From the NCBI RefSeq assembly GCF_000745215.1, contig NZ_JQNK01000009.1, positions 1,798,001 through 1,862,000 on the forward strand: a DNA stretch of 64,000 bases, read 5' to 3'. The position numbers were made by a program, and so were the translations under genes. The stretch comes from Methylosinus sp. PW1. Lineage in GTDB: Bacteria; Pseudomonadota; Alphaproteobacteria; Rhizobiales; Beijerinckiaceae. The notes under the pieces were generated by a model. That model searched no databases. It was not told the origin of the DNA and was given only the letters and a program-made list of their open reading frames with translations. This document shows, piece after piece, positions 10,201-18,224 of the stretch (the stretch's first letter is position 1; each line of letters begins with the position of its first letter).

Positions 10201-12220
10201 CCAATCCACGCCCGTGCGCGACGGGCGACCGGGGGCGTGGGCTGGGCAGGCCGGAAAAGTCGCGGTTCCAATCCACGCCCGTGCGCGACGGGCGACTGCG
10301 ATCGCCGGAGACGGTTTTGACGAGCCGAGAGTTCCAATCCACGCCCGTGCGCGACGGGCGACAGATGGCCGATGATTTGTCGCTCTCCGGACAGGTGTTC
10401 CAATCCACGCCCGTGCGCGACGGGCGACCCCGCTCGCCGGCCTGTTCGGAACCGCTGGCCAGTTCCAATCCACGCCCGTGCGCGACGGGCGACGAGCAGG
10501 CCCCGGCTGCGGCGTCGGCCGCGGGCTGGCCAGTTCCAATCCACGCCCGTGCGCGACGGGCGACGCACGCAACTCTCCGAAGCCCTGACCTGAGAGGACG
10601 TTCCAATCCACGCCCGTGCGCGACGGGCGACGGCCGGGGGCGGGGCCTTCCGGCTCGGCGAAGGTGTTCCAATCCACGCCCGTGCGCGACGGGCGACGCG
10701 CCGGCTCGCCGCCGAGAATGCCGAGCTGAAGTTCCAATCCACGCCCGTGCGCGACGGGCGACGGCGATCTCGGCTCGGAATAGCGGTGTGAATGAGGTTC
10801 CAATCCACGCCCGTGCGCGACGGGCGACAATCGGAGCGGGTGAGATTGAGCGACTCCAAAGAGTTCCAATCCACGCCCGTGCGCGACGGGCGACTGAGGG
10901 TCGGCGAGCCGTTCGTGGTGTTGGCCGTGTTCCAATCCACGCCCGTGCGCGACGGGCGACGCGATTTCGGCGCGGGCGTCTGCCAGCATCGGCGTTCCAA
11001 TCCACGCCCGTGCGCGACGGGCGACTCTCTCGGTGCGCCTCCGACCGAGACCGGGCTGGCGTGTTCCAATCCACGCCCGTGCGCGACGGGCGACGAAATG
11101 CTTCAGATAGCCGCGCGCGCGGATGATCGTTCCAATCCACGCCCGTGCGCGACGGGCGACCAAAGCCGGCAGTCGGATGGGTCATTCTCGATGAGTTCCA
11201 ATCCACGCCCGTGCGCGACGGGCGACCATGCACGCACGGCGCGTTCTGCACCTGTGCTGAGTTCCAATCCACGCCCGTGCGCGACGGGCGACCAGCGTGA
11301 AATCAGGTCTTCAACGCTCGCTGGGTGTTCCAATCCACGCCCGTGCGCGACGGGCGACATCTGCGTCGGCTTCTTCACGTCCAGGTACGCAGTGTTCCAA
11401 TCCACGCCCGTGCGCGACGGGCGACGCGATTAGCGAGCGCGGTCGTGGCCTCCTTGTCGTTCCAATCCACGCCCGTGCGCGACGGGCGACACGTCGTTCA
11501 ACACTTGGACGACGCCGTCCGGTTGGTTCCAATCCACGCCCGTGCGCGACGGGCGACTCGGCATGGCGACGATCTTCGGCGGCGCGGCGATGTTCCAATC
11601 CACGCCCGTGCGCGACGGGCGACCTCGACGCTCGAAACTTGGCGGCGGCACCGGATTCGTTCCAATCCACGCCCGTGCGCGACGGGCGACCGCACAGGAT
11701 GCGCTCAGCCTGACATTGAAGAAGCGTTCCAATCCACGCCCGTGCGCGACGGGCGACAGGATGACCCCGACGCGCGGCGGCCGCTGAACCAGTTCCAATC
11801 CACGCCCGTGCGCGACGGGCGACGGCCCGATCGGGGCGCGTTCAACGCCAGCAGCCTGTTCCAATCCACGCCCGTGCGCGACGGGCGACGTCATTTGTGC
11901 CGTCGAGGACGACGGCGTCGCCCGTTCCAATCCACGCCCGTGCGCGACGGGCGACCTTCGGCTCGGCTCCGGTCAATCTCGCCAAGATGTTCCAATCCAC
12001 GCCCGTGCGCGACGGGCGACGCCGTCCGCCGGTCATATCGTCGGCTACACGGGCGTGTTCCAATCCACGCCCGTGCGCGACGGGCGACAACCCTCCCGGA
12101 TGTTTCCGGGTCGGTGTCAGGGTTCCAATCCACGCCCGTGCGCGACGGGCGACCTCTGCAACGGGTTCTCGATCGGGATCGAGTTCGTGTTCCAATCCAC
12201 GCCCGTGCGCGACGGGCGAC
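7272..12220 (-). CRISPR. Type I-C CRISPR array, 75 repeats / 74 spacers
   Basis: I counted 75 copies of a 32-bp repeat at 65-71-bp spacing, giving 74 spacers of 33-39 bp. Read on the minus strand the repeat starts GTCGCCCGTCGCGCACGGGC and ends GTGGATTGGAAC, which matches type I-C repeats (stem CCCGT/ACGGG, ATTG-AAC tail). The cas genes lie at the high-coordinate side, so the leader is at 12221-12505 and transcription is leftward. Every repeat I read looks identical except the leader-distal one (7272-7303), which has one substitution (ACCGGC for ACGGGC), as expected for the oldest repeat. The many reading frames across the array are artefacts of the repeat. Confidence 0.98.
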
Positions 12221-12505
12221 CGCGCCAAGATAGGACATTGATCGGATGAACAAAATCGAGATCTGCGCGCGAACCGATGCGATTGAACGCTCGGACAGGA
12301 GGCCACCCTGCGAACGCAGATCGTCAGGTAGTTGATAACAAGCTCTTTTCCGGCTCCGCGAACCCTCCGGCCTCTGGCCAGCCGCTCGGCGTTCGCGCTC
12401 GGAAAATCCTGCTGCTGTTCCGGCCCGACGCCGAAACCGAAATTTCCGGAAATTGCGAAGACGTTTTCCGAACTAGAATAGCCGTGTCGGCATTCGAGCA
12501 TCGGC
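12221..12505 (-). promoter_or_regulatory. CRISPR leader
   Basis: 285 bp between the stop of cas2 and the first, leader-proximal repeat. Its place beside cas2 and upstream of the newest repeat on the minus strand makes it the array leader and promoter region. I see no conserved gene in it. Confidence 0.75.
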
Positions 12506-12796
12506 TCATATGATCATCGGCGCGTCGAAATCGACAGCCGGCTTGGCTCCGACATGCTCCACGCGGCGGCGCCAGTTGCTGCCGAGAAAATAGAAGCGAA
12601 GACTATCCTTGTCCGGATCGATCTCGCCGATCAAACGAGCCCGCAGCATCGCCCATTGCGCCGGATCGACCTCGCATTCGAAGACAGAGAACTGCACACG
12701 TTGGCCGACATCTCGGCAGGCTTTGGCGATTCGCCTCAGCCGCCTGCGGCCCGCCGCCGTCACCGTTTCGACATCGTAGCTGACGAGCACCATCAT
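12506..12796 (-). CDS. cas2: CRISPR-associated endonuclease Cas2
   Basis: A 96-residue protein starting MMVLVSYDVETVTAAGRRRL. It has the ferredoxin-like Cas2 fold signature: the V-S-Y-D-V strand with the conserved Asp, then GQRVQFSVFECEVDP. Cas2 dimerises and bridges two Cas1 dimers during spacer integration. It is the last gene of the cas operon, 13 nt after cas1, and is followed by the leader and array. Confidence 0.97.
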   Translation of the reverse strand: MMVLVSYDVETVTAAGRRRLRRIAKACRDVGQRVQFSVFECEVDPAQWAMLRARLIGEIDPDKDSLRFYFLGSNWRRRVEHVGAKPAVDFDAPMII

Positions 12797-12809
12797 ACGG
12801 GTCTCGCTC

Positions 12810-13856
12810 CTATTTCCAGATCATCGGCGGATAACCGTCGAGATCGCCGCGCACAGCCTTGGCCAGCAGCTGCGCCTGAATGTGCGGCAGCAGGCCGATG
12901 GCGAGCTTCTCCTTCAGAAAAGGATGCTCGATGTCCTCGCGCTTGCGCTCCTGAAACGCCGTCAGCACTTGCTTGCGGGCGTCGTCGCCGAGGAGCACGG
13001 CGCCGTTTTCGAATCGACGGAAATCCTTGACGCCGATCTCGCCGCGATTGATCAGGGTCAACGCCAGCCGATCAGCCAGATGGGGGCGCAGCTCCTCCAT
13101 CAGATCCAGCGCCAGGCTCGGGCGTCCAGGACGCAGACGGTGCAGAAAACCGACAGCCGGATCGAGGCCGACGCGTTCGAGCGCCGATCGGCAATCGTGA
13201 ACCAGCAAGGTGTAGAGAAAGGAGAGGAGCGCATTGACCGCATCGAGCGGCGGACGGCGCGAGCGTGCGCCAAATCGTAGACCCGGATCCTTGGCGCGGA
13301 TCAGATGATCGAATACTCCGAAGTAGGCGCGCGCGGCTTCGCCCTCCACGCCGCGCGCCTCGTCGAGCGTTTGCGGCTTCAGGCAACGACGGGACGCGTC
13401 GGCCAGATGATCGATCGCAGATTGGAGAGCGCTTCTAGCCGTCTCGTCCAAGCTGTCGCCATGATCGCGCAACCCCCGTTGCAGCACGGCGCGCTGATTG
13501 GACGCTTTGGCGATGATGATCGCCGCAGCGAAAGTCGCGCTCGCCGCCGCGCTCTCATGCGCGCGGAACTGATCGCGCCGCAACAACACATTGCCGGAGA
13601 CCGGCCCTTCGACGCGGGCGAGAAAGCGGCCATGCTCGGTCAAATGCGTGATGGCGATTCCCGCCTCCATCGCCGCCGCCGTCAAGCCGACGGAAATGGT
13701 GACACGGCCGAATGGCGCAATGGCGCCGAGCTTGTGCATCGGCACACGCAGACGCTCCACGCCCTCCACTTCCACCACGACGTTCTCTCCGTCCTTGTGC
13801 ACATAGGCGCCTTCGGTGGAGACATAAAGCGTGTTGAGGTAGCGGCGGTCGACCAT
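12810..13856 (-). CDS. cas1: CRISPR-associated integrase Cas1 (type I-C)
   Basis: A 348-residue protein of the Cas1c type, with an N-terminal beta domain (RRYLNTLYVSTEGAYVHKDG) and a helical catalytic domain. Probable metal ligands lie in VEGEAARAYFGVFDHLI (Glu), VGFLHRLRPGRPSLALDLME (His) and the Asp/Glu of LALDLMEELRP. It joins new spacers at the leader-repeat junction together with Cas2. It follows cas4 by 6 nt, and all key residues appear present, so adaptation is probably functional. Confidence 0.97.
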   Translation of the reverse strand: MVDRRYLNTLYVSTEGAYVHKDGENVVVEVEGVERLRVPMHKLGAIAPFGRVTISVGLTAAAMEAGIAITHLTEHGRFLARVEGPVSGNVLLRRDQFRAHESAAASATFAAAIIIAKASNQRAVLQRGLRDHGDSLDETARSALQSAIDHLADASRRCLKPQTLDEARGVEGEAARAYFGVFDHLIRAKDPGLRFGARSRRPPLDAVNALLSFLYTLLVHDCRSALERVGLDPAVGFLHRLRPGRPSLALDLMEELRPHLADRLALTLINRGEIGVKDFRRFENGAVLLGDDARKQVLTAFQERKREDIEHPFLKEKLAIGLLPHIQAQLLAKAVRGDLDGYPPMIWK

Positions 13857-13862
13857 TGCATC

Positions 13863-14489
13863 TCACCCCTCGATCATGTGTGCGATCCACCGCGCCACCT
13901 GACCGCCGTCCGCCGTCGCTCGTGGCGCGCATGTCTCCAGCAGCGAGCAGGCCCGGCAATGTTTGGCCTCATAGGCGGCGTGAGGAACCGAGCCGGAAAG
14001 GATCATCGCTCGTGCAGCGGCCGCGGTTTGCGCGGTCAATCGGCGCAAATCGGCATCGAAGGCGACCGCGACACGGCGCCGCGTCTCGCCATAGAAGAGC
14101 GCGCCTTGCGGAACCTCGACGCCGAACATTTCCTCCAGCGCGGCGCCCTGGGCGCATAGCTGAACTTCGTCCGCGCGATGCGCCTTCGGCGACCCACGCT
14201 TGTATTCGACCGGGAAGGGATGGATGCGTCCGTCCCGTTCATGCAGTTCCACGACATCGGCGACGCCAGACACACCGAGCGCGATCGAGCGGATCGGCAT
14301 GGCGGTGGCTGTGCGCACGCCGCGCCGGCGCGATGCGCCCGGCTGATCGGCCTTGTCATGCAGGATGCGCCCTTCGGCGGTGAAGCGGTTCTCGCTCCAG
14401 ACCTGCTCGACGTGAATCAGCGCGCATTGGCGCGGGCAATAGAGCATGTGCTGGAGCGCCGAGAGGGGGATCAGATCGGCCTCGTCCAT
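13863..14489 (-). CDS. cas4: CRISPR-associated exonuclease Cas4
   Basis: A 208-residue protein. Four cysteines suited to an Fe-S cluster are visible: one in LYCPRQCALIHVEQVW near residue 18 and three in HCRACSLLETCAP near residues 180-190. The RecB-like nuclease motif is FPVEYKRGSPKAHRADEVQL (E-Y-K). Cas4 trims prespacers and helps select the PAM in type I-C adaptation. It sits between cas7 and cas1, the usual I-C order. Confidence 0.96.
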   Translation of the reverse strand: MDEADLIPLSALQHMLYCPRQCALIHVEQVWSENRFTAEGRILHDKADQPGASRRRGVRTATAMPIRSIALGVSGVADVVELHERDGRIHPFPVEYKRGSPKAHRADEVQLCAQGAALEEMFGVEVPQGALFYGETRRRVAVAFDADLRRLTAQTAAAARAMILSGSVPHAAYEAKHCRACSLLETCAPRATADGGQVARWIAHMIEG

Positions 14490-14503
14490 GACCCCCTCTC
14501 CCT

Positions 14504-15385
14504 TTAGATGAGATCCAGCGCCTTGACGCCGGCCGGCAGCGGCGCCTCGTCCAAAGTCACGAGATAGTCGGAGAAACTGCGCGGCGGACCGTCCGAGCCG
14601 GGCGCGCGGAGCACCTTCACACGCTCGAACAGCTTGGAGGCCGGGGCGTTGCCGAGATCGCTCTCATGCTCGAAGACGATGAGGCGGCGGGCGGTCATCT
14701 CGCCGCGCGCCGCCGAGCGGTCGTGATCGAACATCTCGCCGAGAGCCCGCCAGAACAGGGAGAGATCCTCCTCGGAAAATCCGGTGCCCTTCCTCGCGTC
14801 ATTGGCCAAGCGGGCGGAGATGAAGCCGTGGGCGCGATAGAGGCCGTAGGGGACGATGTGCTTGCGGCCCATGGTGCGGTCGTTGGAGAGCGCATCCTTC
14901 TCATTCGTCACCGAAGATCGCGTGATCGACACCTCTAAGGGGACGATCGGATCGAGCGAGCGGCCGAAGGTGAGTTGGATCGGTCCACGCACTTGGCCGA
15001 CGTTGACTTCCGTCGACATCACCGCGCCAAAAGTGCGGATGTCGAAGAATTGATCGCACATCCATTTGGTGAGCGCTCCCGCCTCTTCTTCTTTCTTCGG
15101 CAGCTTCTTGGGCTCCGACGTCAGTCCCGTCGCCGCATATGCCTCACGATGTTGCAAATTCAGCACAGCGCGTTCGGCCATGTAGATGCGGTAGCCGGGC
15201 TCGTCGCCGCGAACGAGGGAGACGAAGTTGCGCACCTTGCGCTTCAGGCAGACGTCGGTGACGAGGCCGAGGCCGGTTTCTGGATCGAGACGAGGCAGAT
15301 TGCCGGCGTCAGGATCGCCGTTGGGATTGCCGTTGGCGACATCGAAGAGATAGACGAAATCATAGCGATGAGTAATGGCGGACAT
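14504..15385 (-). CDS. cas7c: Cascade backbone protein Cas7 (Csd2 type)
   Basis: A 293-residue protein starting [20 protein letters not shown]. The [19 protein letters not shown] segment is the hallmark of Csd2/Cas7c. It is a RAMP protein that polymerises along the crRNA to form the Cascade backbone. It begins 3 nt after the cas8c stop and is followed by cas4 after about 14 nt. Confidence 0.96.
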   Translation of the reverse strand: MSAITHRYDFVYLFDVANGNPNGDPDAGNLPRLDPETGLGLVTDVCLKRKVRNFVSLVRGDEPGYRIYMAERAVLNLQHREAYAATGLTSEPKKLPKKEEEAGALTKWMCDQFFDIRTFGAVMSTEVNVGQVRGPIQLTFGRSLDPIVPLEVSITRSSVTNEKDALSNDRTMGRKHIVPYGLYRAHGFISARLANDARKGTGFSEEDLSLFWRALGEMFDHDRSAARGEMTARRLIVFEHESDLGNAPASKLFERVKVLRAPGSDGPPRSFSDYLVTLDEAPLPAGVKALDLI

Positions 15386-15388
15386 GGG

Positions 15389-17182
15389 CTATTCCTCGGT
15401 GTCGTCGACGGCTTCGATCTCGGGGGTGCGTTTGGTGAAAAGCTCGGCCTGCTGGTGATAGAAGCCGACGAAGAATCGCCCCTGCCCGTCGAGATCCAGC
15501 GAGGGCGGGAACGGCTTCGCCGCGCCGAGGCCTCCCATGATCTCGCTGATTTCCTTTTCCAGACTGATCGCCCAGCCTTTCTTGCCCTTCTTTTTCGCCG
15601 CCGACAGATGATCCTGCGCGCCACGCAACAAGATGGGAAAGACGCGTGAAGGCGTTGCCGACGCCGCGCCGACGTATCGATCGCGAATACCGGCGTTCAC
15701 ATCGCCGACTCCGGCGCGCTGCACGACCTCGAGCACGGCGAAGAGTCGCCCCAGGCGATAGGCGGAATCGGGTTCGTCTCGCGAAAGCGACACGGGAACC
15801 TCCTTGTTGAAACGAGAAAGGGTGGCCTTGATGAGCGCCGCGCGGTGGCCGTTGACATCGTGATCGGCGCGAAGCCGGCAGAGAACCAGGGTCAGCAGTG
15901 ACAGCGGATAGTGGCCGCCAGTCAGAACCGCGCGAGCGAATTCGCCGGCGAGATGGGAGGGAATGTTCTCGGATTTGCGTTGTGCGGCGAGCTCGACGAG
16001 CAGACGCCAAAAACTCGGCGGCGTCTTCCATGGCGGCGGCTCCAGCCGCAGATCCTCGAAATGCCGCGTCAGTCTTTGCGCCAATTGCCGGATCGTCGTG
16101 TCCAGCCAGAAGCGCACTGAGATGCGCGCGGCGTTGGGAGAGAGGCCGAGGACGTAGAATTTCGTCGCTGGACTGACGGAGGCGCCGGGGACCGCCCGGC
16201 CCTCGGCGATCATCGCCAGCTTTTGGAGGAGGTCGCGCTCCTGCGTCTCGGCGTCTGGAGCGGGCGCGGACTCGGGGGCGCCCGTTTCGGCGGAAACGCC
16301 GAAAATCTCAGCGAAGACGTTTTCCGCGTCATAGGGCTCCTCCTCGCCTTCCGGTTCGGCCCAGAACACCACCGTCGCATCGCCGATCTGCACGCGGTTG
16401 CGGCGTTCCGCCAAAAGCCCGTTGAGCGCGGTGGTGTAAGCGAAGGCGGCATATTCGGAGACGGGGGCGTTCTCGCCCTGCTCCTTGCCGAAGGAGGTGA
16501 AGGCGGATTGATTGAAGGATACGATCGCCGCGCCCGACGACTGGGCTCCGCGCACGCCCTTGATGGAGGGATGCAGCCGCGCGACCGGCGCATCCTGCCC
16601 GGTCACAAGGCAAAGCCCGGCGGCGCCTCCGGCGCCGGCCGAGCCCGCGACGATTTTTCGCGCCGCGGGTCGATTGTGAAGCCAGTCGTCGCCGTCGAGC
16701 CGGAAGACGACATTGGCGTCCAGCATGTCCGACGCATGTGGCAACTCATCGTAGCGTTGGGGATCCCAGCCGTCGAGAAACGCCAGAAACGCCTTCAGGC
16801 CGACGTCTTCCGTTTCGCCGATCGCCTCATGCTGGCGCTGTCGGAAGGCGCCGAACTCCTCGGCGCCGGGCCTCAATCCCTTCTTCGCCGCACGCTTCGA
16901 CTCCTTGGCCGGATCGGTGGCGCCGAACACATAGGACGTCTTGTCCCATAATAGATTCGCCGCGATGCCGACCGTGCGCTTGACCGGCTGCGGCACGATC
17001 ATGCTCTCGGGAACGAGCTTGCCCTTCACCAGCTCGCCGAGCGGGACCGCGTCGACGACCGAGCCATCGGCCGCCAATGTCACGCCATAGGCGATCTTCT
17101 CCGAGGAATACCCCGGCACGGGCGCCTCGCCCTTCGCCGCCATGCGCTCGTAGCGCCGGACCAGGGCCGCGAGCATGCTCAT
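15389..17182 (-). CDS. cas8c: Cascade large subunit Cas8c (Csd1)
   Basis: About 597 residues starting MSMLAALVRRYERMAAKGEA. I start it at the ATG at 17180-17182, which overlaps the cas5 stop (ATGA), although the frame is open further upstream. Csd1 features include PVPGYSSEKIAYGVTLAADG and, near the middle, LCLVTGQDAPVARLHPSIKG. The subunit recognises the PAM and recruits Cas3. In I-C systems an internal start often makes a separate Cas11c small subunit; I cannot fix that site here but expect one in the 3' third. Confidence 0.94.
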   Translation of the reverse strand: MSMLAALVRRYERMAAKGEAPVPGYSSEKIAYGVTLAADGSVVDAVPLGELVKGKLVPESMIVPQPVKRTVGIAANLLWDKTSYVFGATDPAKESKRAAKKGLRPGAEEFGAFRQRQHEAIGETEDVGLKAFLAFLDGWDPQRYDELPHASDMLDANVVFRLDGDDWLHNRPAARKIVAGSAGAGGAAGLCLVTGQDAPVARLHPSIKGVRGAQSSGAAIVSFNQSAFTSFGKEQGENAPVSEYAAFAYTTALNGLLAERRNRVQIGDATVVFWAEPEGEEEPYDAENVFAEIFGVSAETGAPESAPAPDAETQERDLLQKLAMIAEGRAVPGASVSPATKFYVLGLSPNAARISVRFWLDTTIRQLAQRLTRHFEDLRLEPPPWKTPPSFWRLLVELAAQRKSENIPSHLAGEFARAVLTGGHYPLSLLTLVLCRLRADHDVNGHRAALIKATLSRFNKEVPVSLSRDEPDSAYRLGRLFAVLEVVQRAGVGDVNAGIRDRYVGAASATPSRVFPILLRGAQDHLSAAKKKGKKGWAISLEKEISEIMGGLGAAKPFPPSLDLDGQGRFFVGFYHQQAELFTKRTPEIEAVDDTEE

Positions 17183-17853
17183 CGCTTCGCCCTCGCATCT
17201 TCCATGCGCGGCGGCTCGATGACGCCGTCGATCATTTCGGCGCGGAAGAACACCGGGCGGGATCCGGCTGAAAAATCGATATCGAGCAGCATGAACCCGA
17301 GATCGCGGCTTTCGGAAATGGCCGGCGGCGGTTCGCCTTCGATCAGCTCGAAATCCGCGGCGAACTCGCGCGCGCCGAGACAGGGCCGTTGAAAGCACTG
17401 GCCGGAACGGGCGCGTCGACGGGCCATGTCGATGTGCTTGGCGTCATTGTCCTGCGGCCCCCATTTGCTGGTGCGCTCGAAATGCGCCTCGATGACATAG
17501 GCCACGTCGCGCAGCACGGTGGCGGCGCGCTGCTGGCGATCCTCGTCCACCAGCGTGACGAGCTCGTCGAGCCGCCCAGAGCGCATCGCCGACCGCACGC
17601 TCGATTCCGCAATCTTGGAGCCCACCTCGTTGCGACGAATGCTCTCGAAGCGGATGGGCTTCAGCACATGAATGCGATCGATGATCCAGCGGATCGCCGG
17701 CTTCCAATGAATCGCCTCGACAACGCCGCGCGCCGCCGAGGGCGTCATCACATCATAGGAGACGCGCTCCACTTTCATCTCGGGCCGAGTAAAACAGGCG
17801 CGCTCGCCCCAGACATGCAATTTCAGACCAAAATCCCGGGTCGAATCGGTCAA
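17179..17853 (-). CDS. cas5c: crRNA-processing Cascade subunit Cas5c (Csd5-type)
   Basis: A 224-residue RAMP protein starting MTDSTRDFGLKLHVWGERAC, with PEMKVERVSYDVMTPSAARG near residues 25-45, characteristic of Cas5d/Cas5c. In type I-C this subunit replaces Cas6 and cuts the pre-crRNA at the base of the repeat hairpin. Its stop overlaps the cas8c start. It is separated from cas3 by an unusual 371-bp gap containing a degenerate repeat. Confidence 0.96.
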   Translation of the reverse strand: MTDSTRDFGLKLHVWGERACFTRPEMKVERVSYDVMTPSAARGVVEAIHWKPAIRWIIDRIHVLKPIRFESIRRNEVGSKIAESSVRSAMRSGRLDELVTLVDEDRQQRAATVLRDVAYVIEAHFERTSKWGPQDNDAKHIDMARRRARSGQCFQRPCLGAREFAADFELIEGEPPPAISESRDLGFMLLDIDFSAGSRPVFFRAEMIDGVIEPPRMEDARAKR

Positions 17854-17917
17854 TGCAGCCTCCCAAAATCGAGCTCATGCTCGGCCGTGGGGGCGCGCCG
17901 TGCAACGGCGGCTTATT

Positions 17918-18196
17918 TCAATCAACAGTTTTGTTCGATCGACTGAAATCGGGACGGAACACGCGTGTGTTCCGTCCCCCGTTCTCCTCACGAGATCGAT
18001 TATCGGCATGTTCCAATCCACGACGAGAAGGAGGTTCGTTCGGGGGCGGCGCAGGTAACTTCCCTATGGAGATTTCCACCTCTCCCCTAAAAAGAAATCG
18101 AAACTCCAGCACCTTAGAAAGCTGCGTCCAGAACCAGAGCCGCTCCATGGCCGAATCTCCTTTGTCGACGGAGATCGTTCTAAAGCCATCGATCAT
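17918..18196 (-). CDS. 92-codon frame between cas3 and cas5, doubtful
   Basis: The open frame MIDGFRTISVDKGDSAMERL continues for 92 codons. It crosses the degenerate repeat at 18010-18022 and the hairpin at 17951-17978. It matches no family I recognise, and its C-terminal half is produced by those structured elements, so coding is doubtful. It could alternatively be a small protein tied to the cas locus. Confidence 0.2.
   Translation of the reverse strand: MIDGFRTISVDKGDSAMERLWFWTQLSKVLEFRFLFRGEVEISIGKLPAPPPNEPPSRRGLEHADNRSREENGGRNTRVFRPDFSRSNKTVD
17951..18022 (-). ncRNA. Candidate CRISPR-repeat-like RNA (CreR-like) in the cas3-cas5 gap
   Basis: GTTCCAATCCACG at 18010-18022 is identical to the first 13 bp of the array repeat (plus-strand reading). 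On the minus strand it would be a repeat 3' tail, GTGGATTGGAAC, followed by a spacer-like stretch at 17979-18009. A perfect 12-bp hairpin follows at 17951-17978 (GGGACGGAACAC / GTGTTCCGTCCC, loop GCGT). The spacer-like stretch begins ATGCCGAT, identical to the first 8 nt of the cas3 coding sequence. Similar degenerate repeat units in other type I loci encode RNAs that guide Cascade to repress cas genes; that role here is inferred. Confidence 0.4.
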
Positions 18197-18224
18197 TGCA
18201 AGTCAAGTTCATGCCCATAATAGA

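Noticed and set aside
7252..12241. Many long reading frames on both strands with repeating peptides such as VPIHARARRAT and ARRARAWIGT
   Set aside because: They are translations of the CRISPR repeat in different frames; the regular 66-bp period and variable spacers show an array, not genes.
15389..17398. cas8c extended upstream to 17398
   Set aside because: The extension overlaps cas5c by over 200 bp and reads as its shadow; the ATG at 17182 overlaps the cas5c stop and begins the known Csd1 sequence.
17951..17978. The 12-bp hairpin as a rho-independent terminator
   Set aside because: No T-run follows on either strand.
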